DNA from: Sphingobium sp. CECT 9361
GTDB taxonomy: Bacteria; Pseudomonadota; Alphaproteobacteria; Sphingomonadales; Sphingomonadaceae
DNA length: 64,000 nucleotides
Reading direction: 5' to 3'
Assembly: GCF_918741285.1 (NCBI RefSeq)
Contig: NZ_CAKKNC010000001.1
Location: forward strand, 372,001-436,000
How positions within the stretch are numbered: the stretch's first letter is position 1; every line of letters begins with the position of its first letter. Both the position numbers and the translations under genes were made by a program. The notes under the pieces were generated by a model. The model had not been told where the DNA came from and made no database searches. It saw only the letters and a list, made by a program, of their open reading frames with translations. Below, in pieces: positions 24,477-31,821 of the stretch.

Positions 24477-25488
24477 ATCTCAGCCGACCAACGGCCTGCT
24501 CGCAATCGCGGAGGCGGTTGCGCTGATCGAGGCAGGACTGCCGCTATCAATCGCGGGTCCGGAATCGGCGATGGACATGCTCCCTGCGGGCAACTGGATC
24601 GGCGGCACCACCCCCTATTTCATGACCGTCGAAGGCGGTCGGGTGATTACCGAAGGTCAGGTCTTCGTAACGGACCTCTCCCGGATGGGAAGCGTCAGTG
24701 TCGCAGTCTATGATGCCGATCACCTGGCCGACATCTCGGGCAACGGCCCCGAACACGGCTTCTCCCTTGCGATAATTCCAGCAGGTTCGGTCTGCCACGA
24801 GCGATTCGCCAATGAAGCGGCTGACTATCCCCAAGCGTTTCTAAGCCCCACCGTGGGCTGGATCGCGGGTGTCGATCTTGCCGATCCCACGGCCTCGGCC
24901 AAGGTCTATGACGGAACCGGGCCAACCAAGCATGCCGACCGTGCGGTGGTTGCCCATATCGCCCAACCCGAGGACGTGCTTGCGTCGATCGAAATCGTCA
25001 ATCCGTTCAAACCGGGCGATGGCGACGTCTTACGTTTCGAAAATACGGATTTCGCGCCCACGCATTGCATCGTCAACGGTCAGCCTACCAACTTCGCCGC
25101 CTATCTTGTCGAGCACGGCATGGAGGGTGGCATGTTGCCGCTGATCGGCGATTTCGCGGGTGCCCCCATCAATGTCTCGATCAAATCGGTCGATCGCGAC
25201 ACGCAGGTGGCAACGCTCTACGCGCCGGTGTTTCCCGGCGTGGACTATCGTTTCGCCGCTCCGCTTGTCGACTACGCCGGGACCTTCCGCGAAAAACTCG
25301 CCAACCACTCGCTCGAAGGGGCTGTCTGGTCCTGCAATTGTATTCTGAACTTCCTCCACGGGTCGCTTGAGGGCAAGGCCATCGGAGGCATTGCGGGGCC
25401 TGTCACCTTCGGTGAGATCGCTTACCAATTGCTCAATCAAACAATGGTGCTCGTGCGCCAGAATGCGCCTGACGAAAACGAAGGGTGA
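24448..25488 (+). CDS. FIST-like sensory protein (uncharacterised)
   Basis: 346 residues, cytoplasmic, with no membrane helix. The C-terminal stretch SCNCILNFLHG ... IAGPVTFGEIAYQLLNQT resembles the end of FIST C-domains, ligand-sensing modules linked to signalling. The N-terminal half has WIGGTTPYFM and a beta-rich pattern. The assignment is by motif memory and not certain; a DUF-only family is possible. The ATG at 24448 lies inside the 71-residue gene. The pair has no kinase, cyclase or regulator beside it. It lies in the cassette between the duplicated gene ends. Confidence 0.7.
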   Translation: MKSFNSTVAKSQPTNGLLAIAEAVALIEAGLPLSIAGPESAMDMLPAGNWIGGTTPYFMTVEGGRVITEGQVFVTDLSRMGSVSVAVYDADHLADISGNGPEHGFSLAIIPAGSVCHERFANEAADYPQAFLSPTVGWIAGVDLADPTASAKVYDGTGPTKHADRAVVAHIAQPEDVLASIEIVNPFKPGDGDVLRFENTDFAPTHCIVNGQPTNFAAYLVEHGMEGGMLPLIGDFAGAPINVSIKSVDRDTQVATLYAPVFPGVDYRFAAPLVDYAGTFREKLANHSLEGAVWSCNCILNFLHGSLEGKAIGGIAGPVTFGEIAYQLLNQTMVLVRQNAPDENEG

Positions 25489-25540
25489 CAAATCCGGAAG
25501 CGACGTCTGCATAGCAATGACGCCGCGATCTGCATCTATC

Positions 25541-25568
25541 TTGGCCTGTCCCGATTGGGGCAGGCCAA
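25541..25568. repeat. hairpin after the FIST-like gene
   Basis: TTGGCCTG / CAGGCCAA arms with a 12-base loop, 53 bases past the stop. There is no T-run, so at most it is a weak terminator. It is followed by a second short inverted repeat built on ACTCCTGC/GCAGGAGT (25588-25618), a motif seen again after crtB. Confidence 0.5.
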
Positions 25569-25627
25569 ACTTCTAATTCGGCAGGAGATCAGTCTGGACT
25601 CCTGCTTTAGCAGGAGTGCGGCAGCGC

Positions 25628-25858
25628 CTACTGTACGCTTGCGCCCGAAGCGATGTCGGGGAGTGTGCTTTGGTCCGCGCCGTCGGCGGGGCCGCCCACC
25701 AGTATGAAGCGTCGGTCGCAATAGCCGCAATCGACATAGCCCTTTTCGTCGATCTCCAGATAGACGCGCGGATGGCCGAGCGCTGCGGGGATGTCGCCCG
25801 ATCCGTCGCAGGATACGCGGGTCTTGGCGGTGCGGAGGATTTCGGGGGGCTGGATCAT
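25628..25858 (-). CDS. zinc-ribbon domain protein (NDUFS6-like)
   Basis: 76 residues with the pattern Cys in RVSCDGSG, His in LGHPRVYLEI and CGYC before DRRFIL: the zinc-finger family related to the 13-kDa mitochondrial complex I subunit, conserved in alphaproteobacteria. The ATG at 25858 (MIQPPEIL) was chosen; 25876 is an alternative. Its last 14 codons are duplicated, diverged, at 24094-24135. The 3' end therefore seems to have been the point where the adjacent cassette entered. The role of the bacterial protein is not established. Confidence 0.85.
   Translation of the reverse strand: MIQPPEILRTAKTRVSCDGSGDIPAALGHPRVYLEIDEKGYVDCGYCDRRFILVGGPADGADQSTLPDIASGASVQ
25637..25672. repeat. right copy of a 36-bp direct repeat (possible attachment site)
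   Basis: Identical at 32 of 36 positions to 24100-24135, in the same orientation, and located in the last codons of the zinc-ribbon gene. The two copies bracket about 1.5 kb carrying two genes. Placement in a gene's 3' end that stays intact is typical of attachment sites of integrating elements, but no integrase is present. Confidence 0.6.
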
Positions 25859-25959
25859 GGCCCACGCCTGTATCATCGCCGCCCATGCCCCGCAATATGC
25901 CGCGCCGCAATATCGCGGTTACTCGACCTTCCGGTTCGTGCGCGCTAAGAGCATGTCCC

Positions 25960-26889
25960 ATGAGCACCGCATCGCAAGCCGCCATCGTCATCGATAATCT
26001 GTCCAAGGTCTACAAGGGCGGGAAGCAAGCGCTCGACCATGTGTCGTTCGAAGTGCCGCGCGGGCAGATATTCGGGCTGCTGGGGCCGAACGGCGCAGGC
26101 AAGTCGACGCTGATCAACATCCTGTCGGGGATGGTGAACAAGACAAGCGGGTCGGCGCGCATCTGGGGCTTCGATATTGACGAGAATCCGCGCAATGCGA
26201 AGAACTCCATCGGCATCGTGCCGCAGGAGATCGTGTTCGATCCGTTCTTCACGCCGTTCGAGACGCTGGAGAATCAGGCAGGCTTCTATGGCGTGGCCAA
26301 GGGTGCGCGGAAGTCCATGGAGCTGCTGCGCGCGGTGCATCTGGAGGACAAGGCGAACGCTTATGCGCGGACGCTGTCGGGCGGCATGAAGCGGCGGCTG
26401 CTGGTGGCCAAGGCGATGGTGCATTCGCCGCCGATCCTGGTGCTGGACGAGCCGACCGCAGGCGTGGATATTTTGCTGCGCCAGCAATTATGGGCCTATG
26501 TGAAGCAGCTCAATGAGCAAGGCGTGACAATCGTGCTGACGACGCATTATCTCGAGGAAGCCGAGCAGTTGTGCGACCGGATCGCGATCATCAACCACGG
26601 TCGGCTGATTGCGAATAAGCCGACACGCGAACTGGTCGGCATGGCGACCGAAAAGGTCGTTCAGGTGACGGTGGACCGCGATCTGGACGCCGCGCCCACC
26701 CATGCACGATTCGAGAAAGTCGAACTGACGGCGGGTCGGGTGCTCACGATCACTTATGCCAAGGACAAGGCCAATGCCGGCGAAGTGCTGAGCGCGGTGC
26801 AGGGCATGGGGCTGCAGATCGTGGACGTGGTGACGCGCGACCCGGATCTGGAGGATGTGTTCCTTAATCTGACGGCGGCGGCTGCGTAA
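25960..26889 (+). CDS. ABC transporter ATP-binding protein (ABC-2 type) without adjacent permease
   Basis: 309 residues: Walker A GPNGAGKST, signature LSGGMKRRLLVAKAM, Walker B ILVLDEPTAGVD, and H-loop LTTHYLEEAEQL, then a C-terminal domain of about 70 residues. The GMKRR signature is typical of ABC-2/DrrA-like exporters, whose permease is usually the next gene. Here the next gene is nadB, after a family B repeat, so the membrane partner must be elsewhere. The ATG at 25960 gives a normal N-terminus. Confidence 0.92.
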   Translation: MSTASQAAIVIDNLSKVYKGGKQALDHVSFEVPRGQIFGLLGPNGAGKSTLINILSGMVNKTSGSARIWGFDIDENPRNAKNSIGIVPQEIVFDPFFTPFETLENQAGFYGVAKGARKSMELLRAVHLEDKANAYARTLSGGMKRRLLVAKAMVHSPPILVLDEPTAGVDILLRQQLWAYVKQLNEQGVTIVLTTHYLEEAEQLCDRIAIINHGRLIANKPTRELVGMATEKVVQVTVDRDLDAAPTHARFEKVELTAGRVLTITYAKDKANAGEVLSAVQGMGLQIVDVVTRDPDLEDVFLNLTAAAA

Positions 26890-26902
26890 CCCTCGCCTGA
26901 TT

Positions 26903-26983
26903 TCCGTTCGTGTCGAGCGAAGTCGAGACACGCTCGCGCAAACCTTAAGAACAATGTCCCTCGACTTCGCTCGGGACGAACGG
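26903..26983. repeat. dispersed palindromic repeat, family B
   Basis: CCGTTCGTGTCGAGCGAAGT ... TCGACTTCGCTCGGGACGAA then CGG; long inverted arms, between the ABC ATPase gene and nadB. Confidence 0.8.
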
Positions 26984-26997
26984 TGTAAGAGAGAATA

Positions 26998-28602
26998 ATG
27001 CCCACCCAAAATTACGACGTCATCATCATCGGTTCCGGCGCGGCGGGGCTTACGGCGGCTATCAATCTGGCGCAGGACAGGCGCGTGCTAGTGCTGGCCA
27101 AGGGTGCACTGGACGGCGGGTCGACCAACTGGGCGCAGGGCGGGATCGCGGCGGTGCTGGATGGCGGCGACAGCTTTGCCGAGCATGTCGAGGACACGAT
27201 GGTGGCAGGCGCGGGCCTCAACAATCGCGAGACAGTCGAGTTCGTCGTCGAGAACGCCCCGGCGGCCATCGAGCGGCTGGCCGAACTGGGCGTGCCGTTC
27301 AACGCAGGCGAGGGCTTTGGCGAGCGCTGGCACCTGACGCGCGAAGGCGGGCACAGCCATCGCCGGATCGTGCATGTCGACGACGCGACGGGCGCTGCGG
27401 TGCAGCGGGCGCTGGTGAAGGCAGCGCAGGCCAATCCCAACATCACGCTGATGAGCGACATGGTCGCCATCGACCTTATCACGTCGCGTCATGGCGTACG
27501 GTATTCGGGCGATGGGCATGTGTGGGGAGTCTATGCCTTCAACAAGACGACCAAGCATATCGATGCGCTGCTGGGCAAGGCGACGATATTGGCGACGGGC
27601 GGGGCAGGGCGGACGTACCTGTTCTCCACGGCGCCGCGCGGCGCGACGGGCGACGGGATCGCCATGGCGTGGCGCGCGGGGTGCCGGGTGTCCAACATGG
27701 AAATGAACCAGTTCCATCCGACCTGCCTCTACAATCTGGAGGTCAAGAATTTCCTGATTACCGAAGCGATGCGCGGCGAAGGCGGGAAGCTGAAGCTGCC
27801 GCCGGGCGTGCCGGGTGGCGGAAAGCGGTTTATGGACCGGCACGATTCGCGCGGCGAACTGGCCCCGCGCGACGTGGTGGCGCGGGCCATCGACCATGAG
27901 ATCAAGCGGCTGGGCCTCGATTACGTCCACCTCGATATCAGTCACAAGCCGCCCGAGTTCATTAAGGAGCATTTCCCGACGATCTATGCGCGGCTGCTCG
28001 ATCTCGACATCGACATCACCAAGGAGCCGATCCCGGTGGTGCCAGCGCAGCATTATACCTGCGGCGGGGTAGTGATCGATCTGGACGGGCGCACCGACTT
28101 GCCGGGATTATATGCGGCAGGCGAAGTGACCGAGAGCGGGTTGCATGGCGCCAACCGGCTGGCGTCCAATTCGCTGCTGGAATGTTTCGTCTTCGGCGAG
28201 GCGGCGGCGCAGCACATCCGCGCGAACTGGGACAGCCTGCCCTGCCCACCGCCGATCCGGGCGTGGGACGAAAGCCGCGTGACCGATTCGGACGAGGAAG
28301 TGATCGTCCAGCATAACTGGCGCGAAATCCGCCGGTTCATGTGGGACTATGTCGGCATCGTGCGGACCACCAAGCGGCTGGAACGCGCCAAGCATCGCAT
28401 CGACCTGCTCGCGCAGGAAGTGGATGACTATTATGGCAATTTCCGGGTGACGCCCGATCTGATCGAATTGCGCAACCTGCTGGAAGTGGCGCGGCTGATC
28501 GTGCGATCCGCCTTGCATCGCAAGGAAAGCCGGGGGCTGCACTATATTCTGGATTATCCCGAAACGCTGCCCGAGGCAGTGGATACGGTGTTGGTGCCGT
28601 AG
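26998..28602 (+). CDS. nadB: L-aspartate oxidase
   Basis: A 534-residue FAD enzyme converting aspartate to iminoaspartate in NAD synthesis. The FAD fold is at the N-terminus (IIIGSGAAGLTAAI), the active-site Arg in DRHDSRGELAPRDVVARAI, and the second FAD block in YAAGEVTESGLHGANRLASN. A helical C-terminal domain follows. The related succinate dehydrogenase flavoprotein is excluded by GEVTESGLHGANRLASNSLL, typical of NadB. nadA and nadC are not in this window. Confidence 0.95.
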   Translation: MPTQNYDVIIIGSGAAGLTAAINLAQDRRVLVLAKGALDGGSTNWAQGGIAAVLDGGDSFAEHVEDTMVAGAGLNNRETVEFVVENAPAAIERLAELGVPFNAGEGFGERWHLTREGGHSHRRIVHVDDATGAAVQRALVKAAQANPNITLMSDMVAIDLITSRHGVRYSGDGHVWGVYAFNKTTKHIDALLGKATILATGGAGRTYLFSTAPRGATGDGIAMAWRAGCRVSNMEMNQFHPTCLYNLEVKNFLITEAMRGEGGKLKLPPGVPGGGKRFMDRHDSRGELAPRDVVARAIDHEIKRLGLDYVHLDISHKPPEFIKEHFPTIYARLLDLDIDITKEPIPVVPAQHYTCGGVVIDLDGRTDLPGLYAAGEVTESGLHGANRLASNSLLECFVFGEAAAQHIRANWDSLPCPPPIRAWDESRVTDSDEEVIVQHNWREIRRFMWDYVGIVRTTKRLERAKHRIDLLAQEVDDYYGNFRVTPDLIELRNLLEVARLIVRSALHRKESRGLHYILDYPETLPEAVDTVLVP

Positions 28603-28628
28603 GGCGATCGCAAAACGCCGTCTCCCCC

Positions 28629-28664
28629 AAAAAAAAGGACGTGCCGGGTAAGCCCGGACACGCC
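28629..28664 (-). terminator. rho-independent terminator of the 57-residue gene
   Basis: On the minus strand, a GC-rich stem (GGGCGTGTCCGGG against CCCGGCACGTCC, one bulge) with a short loop is followed by eight T. It lies about 30 bases after the small gene's stop, convergent to nadB. Confidence 0.85.
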
Positions 28665-28693
28665 CAAGGGGGAGGAGAAAGGGGGTGGGCTCC

Positions 28694-28867
28694 TCAGATC
28701 ATCGCAACGATGACCATCACGGCGATAGTCCAGATCAGGATCAGGACCGGCAATATGTACATTTGAACGGCAGCAGCGCGGCGATCCAGCGGGCCGCTTT
28801 CGCACATCACGACATTGGCCGACGGCGTTCCGTGGGAATGGCTGTCTGCGGAAATATGAGCGGTCAT
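28694..28867 (-). CDS. 57-residue single-pass membrane protein
   Basis: A short ORF with a polar, His-containing N-terminus (MTAHISADSHSHG) and one C-terminal membrane helix (about residues 35-57, MYILPVLILIWTIAVMVIVA). Expression is strongly supported: AAGGAG stands seven bases before the ATG, and a clear terminator follows the stop. It forms a single-gene transcription unit. Function is unknown; a tail-anchored small regulator or subunit is possible. Confidence 0.8.
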   Translation of the reverse strand: MTAHISADSHSHGTPSANVVMCESGPLDRRAAAVQMYILPVLILIWTIAVMVIVAMI

Positions 28868-28943
28868 ATCGCTACTCCTTCAGGCTATGAAGAAGAATTA
28901 GGTCGCCAGTGCGCGGGGCACATTGATTGAAATCAAACAGCGC

Positions 28944-29792
28944 TCAGCGTTTCAAAAAGCCCTGCAGGATGGTCGCGAATTTCGCGGGCTGGTCTGCCAT
29001 GACGACATGGCCGCTGGGCCCGATCGGGGTCAGCAACGGCGCTTTGGCGGGGGCGTAGGCGGTGCGGTAGCGCTGCGTCTGCGACTGGCGCTGTTGCGCG
29101 TCGCCGCCGATGGCGTAGACGACCTGCAAAGGCGCGCGCAGGGTCTTGAGGCGGGGGCCCAGATCGGTCTGGGCGAGTTCGCGCAGGGCATTGGCGATGA
29201 CGTCCGGGTCGCTGCCCTTGGCGCCGGGTTGATTCTGCAGCATTTGCGAGAAAAGCTGGCGGCCTGCCTTCGTTCCGGTGAAATAGTCGCCAAGCTGCTG
29301 CGCGAGATAGCCCATGCCGCTGGATGTGCCGCCGACCATGCCTGCGCCATCCGGCAGCATATCGACCACCATCACCCGGCTGAGCGCCGGGGAGGGGCGC
29401 ATCGCCAGCAGCATGGCCAGCGTGCCGCCCATCGAATGACCGACCACGGCGGGACGGATCAGCCTGGCCTGCGTGATATAGCTGGCCAGATCGTTGACCA
29501 GCGGCGTCAGCAAGGGTCCGCTCTTGTTCGCGTCTGGCGCTAGGCCTGCAAACCCGCGCACCTGCACCAGATGATAGCGATAGCCGGGAATGGCCGCGAT
29601 GGTGCCGCCCCAGATGCCGGGGCCGCTGGCAAGGCCGGGGATCAGCAGAACGTCGGGTCCGTTGCCGCGCACGGTGACGCTGATGCGGCGCGAGGCGAAG
29701 GGCGCGGCGGCGGCAGGAGAACCGCCGAACGCCAATGTGGCAAGGCCGGTTATCACGGCGGTACGGCGGTCGAAGAGGATTTTTCCGGGCAT
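28944..29792 (-). CDS. secreted alpha/beta-hydrolase
   Basis: 282 residues. The N-terminus DRRTAVITGLATLAFG resembles a Tat-type signal (twin Arg, hydrophobic stretch, then PAAAAPFA). The hydrolase fold has the nucleophile Ser in VGHSMGGTLAM (about residue 125) and the likely catalytic His in GPSGHVVMADQP near the end. Substrate is not inferable. AGGAGAGGAC precedes the ATG at 29792. It is divergent from the beta-lactamase-like gene. Confidence 0.88.
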   Translation of the reverse strand: MPGKILFDRRTAVITGLATLAFGGSPAAAAPFASRRISVTVRGNGPDVLLIPGLASGPGIWGGTIAAIPGYRYHLVQVRGFAGLAPDANKSGPLLTPLVNDLASYITQARLIRPAVVGHSMGGTLAMLLAMRPSPALSRVMVVDMLPDGAGMVGGTSSGMGYLAQQLGDYFTGTKAGRQLFSQMLQNQPGAKGSDPDVIANALRELAQTDLGPRLKTLRAPLQVVYAIGGDAQQRQSQTQRYRTAYAPAKAPLLTPIGPSGHVVMADQPAKFATILQGFLKR

Positions 29793-29967
29793 GTCCTCTC
29801 CTTTGAAACAGGGTGGCTGAACGCACAATGACGCTTTGCGTTGCGGCGTTCATGCTCCTTACATCGCAGCTATGGAATCATTCGCCGCATCATCCTTGCG
29901 TTTGGGGCAGGCAGAGCGGGAAAGTCAGGCTATTGAATATGCGGGCAAAAGAGCAATCGGGGTGAAC

Positions 29968-31110
29968 ATGACGATCAAGCGACGCGGTCCGGGGGACGGC
30001 AAGGCGCGCTTTCGGCGCTATGCGTCGCTGGGCGTTGTGCTCGGCGCATTATGTTCGTGCGTGGGGGGAGCGACGCCGCCGCCTGCGCGTGTGGCAGCGG
30101 TGACGCCGCGTACCGTCGCGCAACCGCATCGCCCCGTCGCCAATCCGCCTGTGGCGATTCCGGAATATAATCCGCGCAGTACGCCGTCGCCTGCACTGGT
30201 TACCATCATTCAGTCGCTGGGGCGCAATTTCAAGGGGCATGTCGGGATCGCGGTGCGCCGCGTCGATGCGGACTGGACGGTCGCCTGGAACGGGACGCAA
30301 TTGTTTCCGCAGCAAAGTGTGTCGAAGCTGTGGGTCGCGATGACATTGCTGGATGCCGTGGACCGGGGCAAGGTTTCGCTGAGCGAAGCAGCCATCGTCC
30401 GGCGGGAGGACATGACGCTGTTTCATCAGCCGCTTGCCAGCCTGATCGGCGCAAGCGGGTATAAAACGACGCTGTCGGACCTGATGACGCGCGCAATGAC
30501 GCAAAGCGACAATACCGCCAACGACATGCTGCTGCGGCGCGCGGGCGGGCCGGAAGCGGTGCGCGGCTTTCTGGCGCGGCGGTTCGTGAGCAATGTCCGG
30601 TTCGGGCCGGGCGAACGGCTGCTGCAAAGTACGACGGCAGGCTTGAGCTGGAACCCCAGCTATTCGCAGGGGCGCAATTTCTACACCGCGCGGGCGAATT
30701 TGCCCAAGAGCGTGCGGGAGAAAGCGCTCGACGCCTATCTCGCCGATCCGATGGATGGGGCGGCACCCTCTTCGGTGGTGATGGCGCTGGCGAAGCTGAA
30801 GCGCGGGGAAATGCTCTCACCTGCGTCGACGCGGCTGCTGCTGACGACGATGGGGCAAGCGAAGACCGGGCCGCAGCGGATCAAGGGCGGCGTCCCTGCT
30901 GGGTGGAGCTATGTGCACAAGACCGGCACAGGGCAGGAACTCGCGCCGCGCTCGACCGGGTATAACGACATCGGCATCATGACGGCACCCGACGGCACGA
31001 GCTATGCTGTGGCGGTGTTCATCGGCAGCACGACGGTGCCGATCCCGACGCGCTGGGAACTGATGCAATCGGTGGCGAAAGCAGTCGCGGCGAACCACGA
31101 CAAGCGGTGA
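29968..31110 (+). CDS. class A beta-lactamase-like serine hydrolase, probable lipoprotein
   Basis: 380 residues. All class A active-site motifs are present: SxxK in QQSVSKLWVAM, SDN in TQSDNTANDML, and KTG in HKTGTGQEL. The N-terminus has a hydrophobic segment with a lipobox-like LGALCSC, followed by a Pro-rich linker, so membrane anchoring in the periplasm is likely. It may be a beta-lactamase or a D,D-peptidase-like enzyme; the classical omega-loop ExxxN was not clearly found. The ATG at 29968 was chosen for its signal; the longer reading frame upstream lacks one. Confidence 0.85.
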   Translation: MTIKRRGPGDGKARFRRYASLGVVLGALCSCVGGATPPPARVAAVTPRTVAQPHRPVANPPVAIPEYNPRSTPSPALVTIIQSLGRNFKGHVGIAVRRVDADWTVAWNGTQLFPQQSVSKLWVAMTLLDAVDRGKVSLSEAAIVRREDMTLFHQPLASLIGASGYKTTLSDLMTRAMTQSDNTANDMLLRRAGGPEAVRGFLARRFVSNVRFGPGERLLQSTTAGLSWNPSYSQGRNFYTARANLPKSVREKALDAYLADPMDGAAPSSVVMALAKLKRGEMLSPASTRLLLTTMGQAKTGPQRIKGGVPAGWSYVHKTGTGQELAPRSTGYNDIGIMTAPDGTSYAVAVFIGSTTVPIPTRWELMQSVAKAVAANHDKR

Positions 31111-31133
31111 TGTGAGGCTGCAACCACCACCAC

Positions 31134-31211
31134 CGTCATCCCGGACTTGATCCGGGATCCCGCTACCTTCTTCGATAAAGAAGCAGGATTCCTGCCTTCG
31201 CAGGAATGACG
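31134..31211. repeat. palindromic repeat, family A half joined to a second repeat
   Basis: CGTCATCCCGGACTTGATCC and GGGATCCCGC of family A are followed by a different short dyad, AGGATTCCTGCCTTCGCAGG plus AATGACG. It lies between the beta-lactamase-like gene and the next small gene. Confidence 0.75.
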
Positions 31212-31254
31212 AACGGCAATGGCAGACCTCTCATTCTTCTGATATAGCGTATTG

Positions 31255-31710
31255 ATGCTACTACGAGCGATCTTGGCTGCTTTGCTGATGATTGGACCAT
31301 CAGATATTGCACTAGCATGCGCCGCTCCACGCTCCGGTGAGTCGCTTTCCAAAGATGAGGTTTTGCGAGCCACGAAAGCGCAGTTCGAGCACAGCGACGC
31401 GATTATCGATGCCATTGTATTTCGTGATACTCGCGGCAACCCGTTTTTGAAGCCGATAAAGATTTGGAAGGGTCAGCGTCAGAAAGCATATGCTGTTAAG
31501 GGCGATGGTTGCGGCGTCTACTTGCCGGAAGATGGGCAGAGAGTACGAGTTCTATTATATCGCGACGAGCATGGTTGGGTACTTGTTCAACCCATAGTTA
31601 GCTATGGCCGAGGGATGCCATCGTATGATGGTATTATTGACAGCTATCTGCGCAGCCCCCGTCCCAGCAGCTTTCAATCTGTCGGGCCGATGATGCCGCC
31701 TCTGCCCTGA
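31255..31710 (+). CDS. secreted hypothetical protein, AT-richer than neighbours
   Basis: 151 residues with a signal peptide (MLLRAILAALLMIGPSDIALACA) and a small mixed domain containing one later Cys (KGDGCGVYLPEDGQRVRVLL). I recognise no family. The codon use is clearly poorer in GC than the flanking genes, which suggests acquisition. The ATG at 31255 was preferred to the TTG one codon earlier. No ribosome binding site stands out. Confidence 0.65.
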   Translation: MLLRAILAALLMIGPSDIALACAAPRSGESLSKDEVLRATKAQFEHSDAIIDAIVFRDTRGNPFLKPIKIWKGQRQKAYAVKGDGCGVYLPEDGQRVRVLLYRDEHGWVLVQPIVSYGRGMPSYDGIIDSYLRSPRPSSFQSVGPMMPPLP

Positions 31711-31821
31711 AGCTACACTGTGGCAGCTACCCACCTATAATACTCTCGCTCGCCAATATTGCCTCATACCCCAACCCCACAAGATCTGGCACGCCCGCCC
31801 CGCTTCCGCTATCTCCCCGTC

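Noticed and set aside
25541..25568. Hairpin after the FIST-like gene as an intrinsic terminator
   Set aside because: No T-run follows the stem; kept only as a hairpin.
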